DNA from: an uncultured Anaerolineae bacterium
GTDB taxonomy: Bacteria > Chloroflexota > Anaerolineae > JACIWP01
Assembly (NCBI GenBank): GCA_938049385.1
Contig: CALIBQ010000020.1
Coordinates: 1 to 46,266 of the forward strand
Reading direction: 5' to 3'
Length of the DNA stretch: 46,266 nucleotides
Shown: in pieces, positions 40,682-46,266 of the stretch
Numbering within the stretch: the first letter of the stretch is position 1
How the letters are laid out: the number at the start of each line of letters is the position of its first letter
Position numbers and translations under genes: made by a program
Notes under the pieces: model-generated
What the model saw: the letters and a program-made list of their open reading frames with translations, nothing else
Databases searched by the model: none
What the model was told of the DNA's origin: nothing

Positions 40682-43411
40682 CTATCTTTCGTTCAGGGCT
40701 TGTTCCACCCAGGAATAGACCGATGCCAGCGCCTCCGGCAGGCGGGAGGGATCGCTTCCGCCGGCTTGTGCCAGGGTCGGACGACCGCCGCCGCCCCCGC
40801 GCACGTGCCGCGCCACCGATTTCACCAGTTCGCCGGCGTGGAATCCCCGCTCCACCAGGTCCGGCGTGATGGCCGCTACCAGGTTCGGCCGGTTATTGAT
40901 GATCGCCCCCAGCACCACCACCGCCGACCCGAGCCGATCCCTCAGCCAGTCGGTCATCTCCCGCAGTGTCTCCATCTGAGAAGCGGACTTCACCTCCGCA
41001 GAGACCACGCGGATGCCGCGAATCTCGCGCGCCTGCCGCACCAGTGCATCCACCTCTTCCTTTGCCAGTTCCCGCCGCAGGTTCTCGATCTCCTTAGCGA
41101 GCCGATGGTTCTCCTCCATCAGTTCGAGCACCTTGCGATCAACCTCCTCGGGGAGGCATCCAAGGTACGCGGCCGCATCTTCGAGCAGGGACATGCGCTT
41201 CCAGGCAAGCTGATACGCGGCACGCCCGGTCACGGCCTCAATGCGGCGTTTGCCGGCCCCAATGCTTTCCTCCGACACAATATGGAAGAAGCCGATCTGG
41301 CTGGTGCGCTGGACATGGGTGCCGCCGCACAGCTCCTGGCTCACCAGCCGGTCGCCGGCGCTCACCTTGATGACCCGCACCCGTTCCCCATACTTCTCAT
41401 CAAACAGGGCGATAGCCCCCTGCTTCAGGGCCGATTGATAATCCGTCCACTCCGCCTGGACCGGATAATCCGCCAGGATGGCTTCGTTGACGCGGCGCTC
41501 GACCTCCTCCAGCTCCCGCTTGGTCAGCATTCCGGGATGCGTGAAATCAAAGCGCAGGCGGTCCGGGGTGACCAGCGAGCCGGCCTGCTGGACATGCTTG
41601 CCCAGCACCTCGCGCAGAGCGCTCTGAAGCAGATGGGTAGCCGTGTGGTTGCGCGCCGCCGACATGCGCCAGTCGGGATCCACGCCGGCCCATACGCTGT
41701 CGCCCAGATGCGGCGAGCCGGATTCCACCTGCCCGATGTGCACGATGAGGCCAGAGAGCGGCCGGCGGACATCTTTCACGCGGATCACCCAGGATGGCTG
41801 GCTGGAACCCTCGCAAAAGTGCACGACGGTGCCCACATCGCTGACCTGGCCGCCGCTTTCGACATAGAAGGGAGTGATGGGCAGGACGACTTCCACCTCG
41901 TCGCCGGCGCCGGCCTGGCTGACCATCTGGCCATCTTTCAGCAAGGCGACCAGCCGGGTCTCCACCGAAGTGGTAACGTCATACACATGCTGGACGCCTT
42001 CCGCATCGAGCTGTCCCTGCTGACGCAGATGGTCCAACAGGTTGGAATACCGCTCCGCCTCGCCGGCCTCCAACCCGCCGAATTTCTGTGCGGCGCGGGC
42101 GCGCTCCCGCTGTTCTTCCATCGCCGCCGCAAAGCCAGCTTCATCCACTGTGAAACCGTGCTCGCGCGCCACGTCACGCGTCAGGTCCAGCGGGAAGCCG
42201 TAGGTGTCGTACAGCTTGAACGCTTCACTGCCGGGGATAACCTTCAGACCCTTGGCCTGCAGGCCGGCGATCAGCTCCTCCAGCAGGTTGAGCCCGATGG
42301 TCAGGGTCTGCAGGAAGCGCGCCTCCTCGGTCTCGATCACCCGCAGGATGAAATCCTGGCGCGCCCGCAGTTCGGTGTAATGCTCACCCATTATGTCAAT
42401 GACGGTTCGGGCAATCTCTGTCAGGAAAGGCCCTTCGAACCCCAGCTTGCGGCCGAAGCGGGCCGCCCTCCGCAGGATGAGGCGCAGGACGTAGCCGCGC
42501 CCTTCGTTGCTGGGCAAGACCCCATCCCCTACCAAGAAAGTAATGGCGCGCCCATGGTCGGCGATGACGCGATAAGCGACAATGTGGCGCTCGCGCTCCT
42601 CATCGTTGTGCCCCAGCAGTTCCTGCGTGCGGCGGATGATGGGGAGGAACAGGTCCGTCTGGTAATTGGAATCACACTCCTGCAGTACTGCCGTGATGCG
42701 CTCCAGCCCCATACCGGTGTCAATACTGGGCCGCGGCAGAGGGGTCATACTGCCGTCAGGGTGCAGTTCGTACTGCATGAAGACCAGGTTCCAAAGCTCC
42801 CACCAGCGTTCGCAGTCGCTCGCCGGCCCACAATTCGGCGAGCCGCAGGTGCATTTCTCCGGTCCCCGGTCATAGACGATCTCCGAACAAGGCCCGCACG
42901 GCCCCACATCGCCCATGCTCCAGAAATTGTCCTTCTTGCCCAGCCGGGCGATCTTCTCCGCCGGCACGCCGGCGATCTCCTGCCAGAGCGCAAACGCCTC
43001 TTCATCATCCTGGTAGATGGTCGGATACAGCCGGGCGGGGTCCAGTCCCAAGCGCTTGGTCAAGAACTCCCAGGCGTACGTGATGGCCTCTCGCTTAAAG
43101 TAATCGCCGAAGGAGAAATTGCCCAGCATTTCGAAAAAGGTGTGGTGCCGCGGCGAAGGCCCAACCGTCTCCAGGTCGTTGTGCTTGCCGCTGACGCGCA
43201 TGCACTTCTGGGAGGAGGTAGCGCGAGTATAGGGGCGCTTCTCGATGCCCAGGAAGACGTCTTTGAACTGTACCATGCCGGCGTTGGTAAAGAGGAGCGT
43301 CGGGTCATTGGCCGGCACCAATGACGAGCTGGGAACGATGGTATGTCCCTGTTCGGCGAAATATTCCAGGAATGCCCTGCGAATTTCGGCGCTGGTCCAC
43401 GCCTTCTTCAT
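40682..43411 (-). CDS. alaS: Alanine--tRNA ligase
   Basis: A 909-residue class II synthetase. The catalytic domain (about 1-270) has the usual VPSSSLVPANDPTLLFTNAGMVQFKDVFLG and HTFFEMLGNFSFGDYFK motifs. The editing domain keeps the zinc set His 589, His 593 (RNHTATHLL), Cys 695 and His 699 (CGGTH), and the C-terminal DHHA1 domain ends with the Gly-rich RGGGGGRPTLAQAGG. The ATG at 43411 follows GGAGG by eight bases; the longer open frame to 43501 overlaps the promoter and is rejected. First gene of a seven-gene operon ending with the family 4 glycosyltransferase. Confidence 0.97.
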   Translation of the reverse strand: MKKAWTSAEIRRAFLEYFAEQGHTIVPSSSLVPANDPTLLFTNAGMVQFKDVFLGIEKRPYTRATSSQKCMRVSGKHNDLETVGPSPRHHTFFEMLGNFSFGDYFKREAITYAWEFLTKRLGLDPARLYPTIYQDDEEAFALWQEIAGVPAEKIARLGKKDNFWSMGDVGPCGPCSEIVYDRGPEKCTCGSPNCGPASDCERWWELWNLVFMQYELHPDGSMTPLPRPSIDTGMGLERITAVLQECDSNYQTDLFLPIIRRTQELLGHNDEERERHIVAYRVIADHGRAITFLVGDGVLPSNEGRGYVLRLILRRAARFGRKLGFEGPFLTEIARTVIDIMGEHYTELRARQDFILRVIETEEARFLQTLTIGLNLLEELIAGLQAKGLKVIPGSEAFKLYDTYGFPLDLTRDVAREHGFTVDEAGFAAAMEEQRERARAAQKFGGLEAGEAERYSNLLDHLRQQGQLDAEGVQHVYDVTTSVETRLVALLKDGQMVSQAGAGDEVEVVLPITPFYVESGGQVSDVGTVVHFCEGSSQPSWVIRVKDVRRPLSGLIVHIGQVESGSPHLGDSVWAGVDPDWRMSAARNHTATHLLQSALREVLGKHVQQAGSLVTPDRLRFDFTHPGMLTKRELEEVERRVNEAILADYPVQAEWTDYQSALKQGAIALFDEKYGERVRVIKVSAGDRLVSQELCGGTHVQRTSQIGFFHIVSEESIGAGKRRIEAVTGRAAYQLAWKRMSLLEDAAAYLGCLPEEVDRKVLELMEENHRLAKEIENLRRELAKEEVDALVRQAREIRGIRVVSAEVKSASQMETLREMTDWLRDRLGSAVVVLGAIINNRPNLVAAITPDLVERGFHAGELVKSVARHVRGGGGGRPTLAQAGGSDPSRLPEALASVYSWVEQALNER

Positions 43412-43472
43412 ACATCCAGCCTCCAGGCACACCAGATATGTGCGGTGTTTGTCTCCGCGATAACGGAACGAT

Positions 43473-43501
43473 ATTCTAACACAGCGCGGCAGGGATGTCA
43501 A
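43473..43501 (-). promoter_or_regulatory. Promoter of the alaS operon
   Basis: A perfect TTGACA (complement of 43496-43501), 17 bases, then TAGAAT (complement of 43473-43478). The leader to the alaS start is about 55 bases and shows no T-box. Confidence 0.85.
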
Positions 43502-43597
43502 TCATTTGCAGTACTTGCGCCAGCAGATCGTTACCAGGTAATAGAGGTGATCTTGACAAAAGGCGGCGCTCCTTATCCCGCCCGTAATAATAGAAAA

Positions 43598-43630
43598 CGC
43601 CCTCGCGACGCAGAAGCGATCGCGAGGGCG
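43598..43630. terminator. Terminator of the zinc-ribbon gene
   Basis: An 11-bp perfect stem (43598-43608 with 43620-43630) and 11-base loop lie 17 bases past the stop at 43647. On the reverse strand it is followed by TTTTC, so it ends the zinc-ribbon transcript ahead of the alaS promoter. Confidence 0.8.
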
Positions 43631-43646
43631 TAAAATAACTATACGA

Positions 43647-43841
43647 TCAGTAGCACCCGCGATGGTACGGCGTTCGGGTGCGGCGGGCCCGACCGCGCTC
43701 ATCCAGCGCCATCTGCTCGACCATCAGCAGTTCGCCAACGGTGATTTCCCGACCGCACTTGGCACACAAGTGCCCGGAATTGCGCGAGCGGCGAGCCTCT
43801 CGCGTTGCCACATCTGCTCCCATTTTTGCTGCCTGCGCCAC
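43647..43841 (-). CDS. Small zinc-ribbon-like protein, function unknown
   Basis: A 64-residue protein with a possible metal site: CAKC in HLCAKCGREITVGE and HRGC in the last four residues before Tyr, about 34 residues apart. Between them is a hydrophobic strand and a basic segment (ERGRARRTRTPYH). The start is taken as the GTG at 43841 because AGGAGG lies seven bases upstream; the longer frame to 43922 runs through the 31-bp palindrome and the transcription start. An ATG at 43823 is a second alternative. It is monocistronic with its own promoter and terminator. DNA, RNA or ribosome binding would be typical for such a fold, but nothing here proves it. Confidence 0.7.
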   Translation of the reverse strand: MAQAAKMGADVATREARRSRNSGHLCAKCGREITVGELLMVEQMALDERGRARRTRTPYHRGCY

Positions 43842-43891
43842 GGTACATCCTCCTGATGATTGGAATGAGTCATAGGTGTGCTGCACACACA

Positions 43892-43922
43892 GTGCACGCC
43901 TGCTGGGCCAGCAGGCGTGCAC
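43892..43922. repeat. 31-bp perfect palindrome at the transcription start of the zinc-ribbon gene
   Basis: GTGCACGCCTGCTGG (43892-43906) and CCAGCAGGCGTGCAC (43908-43922) are perfect inverse complements around a single G. The predicted promoter ends at 43931, so the palindrome begins at about +1 and runs to about +32. It could be an operator, or a hairpin at the mRNA 5' end. Confidence 0.85.
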
Positions 43923-43930
43923 GAGGTACT

Positions 43931-43958
43931 ATTTTACCGGGAACGAAATTTTTGTCAA
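43931..43958 (-). promoter_or_regulatory. Promoter of the zinc-ribbon gene
   Basis: A perfect TTGACA (complement of 43953-43958), 16 bases and TAAAAT (complement of 43931-43936). The surrounding sequence is AT-rich, unlike the rest of the window. Confidence 0.75.
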
Positions 43959-43988
43959 TTTTTCCTGGGCGCGATTTCCAGGGGATGT

Positions 43989-45038
43989 TTACCAGCGCGC
44001 GTGGTGCTCCTCCACCCAGCCGATGAGGCCCTGTACAGGTATGGTTTCCCCCTCATCGGTCACGACCCGGCCCTCATAATGACCGAACATCTGGTGCACC
44101 TCCGATGCGATGATAAGCAGGTTGGTGCGCGCCACGCGCTCCATGAACGGGGTGAACTCCAGGGACAGCCGGCCGTCAGGCGAGGTCATGCGCCAGGGGT
44201 GCATGAAATTGCGCTGATCATATGCGAAATCTACCTGCCCCAGCTTGTGGATGCGGCCGTTCAACAGCAGGGTGTTTTCGGTGGCGGCGGAGGTGTCGCC
44301 GAAGCCAAACCCCAGGTTCAGCCCGAGGGTGCGGCCGTCGGGCAGGAGGCCGGAGGCACTGGCCCAGACCCAGAAGGAGCGGTACTCCCAGACCCCGCGC
44401 CCCCAGTCCAGGTTGCCCAGACAGTGCTGGGGGTCGAGATCGAGGCGGATTTCCCCCCACTGGATGCGGCCGGCGGCCGGCATGCAGTTCACCTTGCGGT
44501 TGTAATAGAAGCGCTTATGCCCGATGGGAATGACGATGACGGTGGACTCATGTCCCTCCAGCATATGGAGGGTAATGTCGGCGTTCAGATCGGCGCCGGC
44601 GAAACTCGGCCATTCCACGAATAGGTGTCGGGAATCCGATCCGGCTTGGAAGCGCAGTTCCACCCGGCCGTTGTCGAAGCGGCTTTCCCCCTCCGTACTC
44701 CTGGGGGCGAGGTGAATGCCTCGGGCGAGCGGGATGGTCAGTGTCTGTTCGCGGCAGGTACGCTGTGCGAAGTCGATGATGTAGACGAAGGCCTGGCCGG
44801 CGTACCCCAGGTGCGCCAGCGTGGCGGAGAAGAAATGGGTGGACGTGGTGATCCCGTAGTAGTCCCAGCATTTGACACGGAAACGCTGTAGCGGCCGCAG
44901 TATTGCGGGATAGAAGCGGACATGTTCCAAGTTGGCATCCAGGATGGGCTGACGCGCCCAGCCGACCTGGGTAAGATTGCCGTGAGCATCGAGAAGGGGA
45001 CCAGGTTGGGAAAGTTCGCGCTGGTGTGATGGGTTCAT
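43989..45038 (-). CDS. DUF2804 family protein
   Basis: A 349-residue protein of the uncharacterised DUF2804 family, known from bacteria and fungi. It has the family pattern of a beta-rich protein: KCWDYYGITTSTHFFSATLAHLGYAGQAFVYIIDF near the start, FYYNRKVNCMPAAGRI, LDWGRGVWEYRSFWVWASASG in the middle and LGLNLGFGFGDTSAATEN near the end. No catalytic residue set is established. There is no signal peptide or membrane span. The ATG at 45038 has GGAGG six bases upstream; the frame continues 52 codons further without a ribosome binding site. It is 152 bases from the methyltransferase stop and its own promoter is not obvious. Confidence 0.85.
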   Translation of the reverse strand: MNPSHQRELSQPGPLLDAHGNLTQVGWARQPILDANLEHVRFYPAILRPLQRFRVKCWDYYGITTSTHFFSATLAHLGYAGQAFVYIIDFAQRTCREQTLTIPLARGIHLAPRSTEGESRFDNGRVELRFQAGSDSRHLFVEWPSFAGADLNADITLHMLEGHESTVIVIPIGHKRFYYNRKVNCMPAAGRIQWGEIRLDLDPQHCLGNLDWGRGVWEYRSFWVWASASGLLPDGRTLGLNLGFGFGDTSAATENTLLLNGRIHKLGQVDFAYDQRNFMHPWRMTSPDGRLSLEFTPFMERVARTNLLIIASEVHQMFGHYEGRVVTDEGETIPVQGLIGWVEEHHARW

Positions 45039-45190
45039 CTGCTTCCTCCAGATGGTAAAGCACTTGAGAGCGGCCGGCGGTTCATTATTATTCGGCTCAA
45101 ATCCGACCAGTTTCTTCCTCCCCCTTGGCGCAGGCTGTGCGCTTTGCGCCGCTCGGCTATGCCCGGCCGCTGGTTGGGCGGCCAATGTGT

Positions 45191-46266
45191 TCAACCTTCT
45201 ACCGCTTTCTCAACGGCCAGTGGGGGCAAGTCCAGAGACTCCAGGATTTCTCGCGCGATCCGTTCGGCCTGCTGGTAATCTCGGGTCGCCTCCAATGCTC
45301 GCTGGACCAATTGCTCCCCTATCTCACGTAAGTAATGTTCATAACCCTGGATCGCCTTGCCGACTACAATCGGGTCGATAGGCACCTCTACCATATACTC
45401 TCCTGCCTTAACCCCGTAAACCACATAGCGGGCTTGTTTTTCATCCCCTATCAACTTCCCCACCTCGTTTCCCGCCTTATCAAGCAGGGTGAACTCGGTC
45501 AGGAAAGGCTGCCAAGTGACCGGCCGGCCGGTTAACGAGACGGTCATCATCAGAGCCTTAGGGCCGAGCGGGAGAAAAGCCGTGATCGGCTTCAGGCCGG
45601 CAGGGAGTACATCTTGTCGGACATGCTCCTTCACCTGGGCAACGCTCAGATGTTTTTCTTGCTTTTTACGGGTAGTGCGCATCTTGGGCAGTGCCAGACG
45701 CTCCTCTACCATTTCTACCAGCCCTTGGTAAATCTTTGGCAGGTATATGTCTGGGTCCAAACCCAGCGCTTCCAGCACGGCCGCGTCCAGCGTCTGGCGG
45801 TCCTTTTGCTTCACCTCTTGAGCAATAGGCTTAACAGGGCATTTCTTGATCCCATCATAAACATCCAGAATTTTCTGTTGCGAGTGAACAGAGAAACTAT
45901 TCACGTCCGGGATCAACGTTGCATTTATATCAGGCCCATAGAAAGTGAGCAACCCATCACCAAGGTTAACTCGCCCTTTGAGTTCTATCTCCATGGCATA
46001 GAGGAAAGAGTTCAGCAATGCTATCAAAATCTTGGCGGTTTCAGGTTCTCTTGCTTCCCCAACGAAGAATGTGTCTGCTACCTCAAACCCTTCTGCGAAA
46101 GGGATGAAAAACCGCTTATCTACAAACCGGCTAATCAGGAAATCAACCCGTGTGGATGAACCAAGTAGCCACCAAGCCTTTCTTCCCTGCACGCTGGGCA
46201 CTTGGGGCCAGGGTTGGCCGGCAGGGGTGCGCTGTTGTTCTCCCCATTTCACGTACTGATAGGCCA
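45191..46266 (-). CDS. C-terminal part of a probable N6-adenine DNA methyltransferase (runs off window)
   Basis: The last 357 residues of a gene whose 5' part, with any catalytic NPPY motif, is outside the window. The segment WWLLG...FVDKRFFIPFAEGFEVADTFFVGEA, then ALLNSFLYAMEIELKGRVNLGDGLLTFYGPDI, is the typical target-recognition tail of Eco57I-like and other N6 methylases, where a short-length insert decides DNA recognition. The following RQTLDAAVLEALGL...IYQGLVEMVEERLALPKMR ends the domain. The last 110 residues are of uncertain role. The local sequence has lower GC and fewer GCCGGC than the rest. Whether it is a lone methylase, a restriction fusion or part of a defence locus cannot be told here. 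Confidence 0.6.
   Translation of the reverse strand, partial: AYQYVKWGEQQRTPAGQPWPQVPSVQGRKAWWLLGSSTRVDFLISRFVDKRFFIPFAEGFEVADTFFVGEAREPETAKILIALLNSFLYAMEIELKGRVNLGDGLLTFYGPDINATLIPDVNSFSVHSQQKILDVYDGIKKCPVKPIAQEVKQKDRQTLDAAVLEALGLDPDIYLPKIYQGLVEMVEERLALPKMRTTRKKQEKHLSVAQVKEHVRQDVLPAGLKPITAFLPLGPKALMMTVSLTGRPVTWQPFLTEFTLLDKAGNEVGKLIGDEKQARYVVYGVKAGEYMVEVPIDPIVVGKAIQGYEHYLREIGEQLVQRALEATRDYQQAERIAREILESLDLPPLAVEKAVEG

Noticed and set aside
40478-43324. A 948-codon forward open frame opposite alaS
   Set aside because: It is the antisense of a clearly conserved alaS; the product has no family-like pattern and the open frame follows from GC-rich codon use. The 707-codon frame opposite valS and the 678-codon frame at 27259-29295 are rejected for the same reason.
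43412-43501. A 30-codon N-terminal extension of alaS
   Set aside because: It covers the -10 and -35 boxes of a near-perfect promoter, and AlaRS proteins start at the MKKAWTSAEIRRAFLEYF segment.
45039-45190. Possible small gene between DUF2804 and the methyltransferase
   Set aside because: Only open-frame extensions without ribosome binding sites are present; I see no promoter, terminator or RNA structure of note in these 152 bases.

Overview
The window is 46 kb of GC-rich bacterial DNA, densely coded and mostly arranged in long co-directional gene runs. The gene mix suggests a Chloroflexota (Anaerolineae-like) bacterium: an archaeal-style HerA-NurA-Mre11-Rad50 cluster, a valS T-box leader, alaS linked to ruvX and mltG through FtsA-like and baseplate-J-like genes, a DUF438/hemerythrin/PAS protein, and REP-type intergenic repeats. 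The assignment is an inference from gene content; no rRNA or tRNA gene was seen. The hexamer GCCGGC is strikingly common in coding and non-coding DNA.

Layout. 1-3087: the 5' end of an IS630-type transposase abuts an alpha/beta-hydrolase that has lost its N-terminus. It is followed by a secreted 12-repeat NHL protein whose C-terminal PA14-like domain lies in another frame. 3090-6134: valS, with a transcriptional T-box leader and a consensus promoter. 6200-8905: a DUF438/HHE/PAS protein diverges from a chromate-type transporter. 8912-19061: a reverse-strand run hutH, ansA, mre11, rad50, nurA, a HerA-associated gene of unknown function, and herA, probably one transcription unit. 19062-20074: palindromic repeats and a strong promoter for long-form hpf. 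20090-24358: a predicted nucleotidyltransferase-fold protein, two family 2 glycosyltransferases and an Ig-like lipoprotein. 24402-26838: a 7-bp tandem repeat, an M24 peptidase and nagA. 26914-31654: an unusual carbamoyltransferase, then an aminotransferase, an MmgE/PrpD protein and panB. 31671-33835: a REP-associated transposase with REP palindromes inside its own coding sequence, deoA/pdp, and more of the same REP units. 33839-43501: the seven-gene alaS operon (alaS, FtsA-like, baseplate-J-like, ruvX, mltG, a substrate-binding lipoprotein, a family 4 glycosyltransferase). 43598-46266: a small zinc-ribbon protein with a 31-bp palindrome at its predicted transcription start, a DUF2804 protein, and the C-terminal part of a probable N6-adenine DNA methyltransferase running off the window.

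How the genes work together. The clearest functional unit is DNA-end processing: Mre11-Rad50 recognises and opens ends, and the HerA-NurA motor-nuclease resects them. The alaS operon joins translation, nucleic-acid maintenance and cell-wall synthesis. The most promising targets for a second look are the extra HerA-neighbour protein and atypical Rad50 hook, the REP/RAYT pair with in-gene REPs, the element shared upstream of the chrA and hpf promoters, the 31-bp palindrome, the heptamer array and the GCCGGC enrichment.
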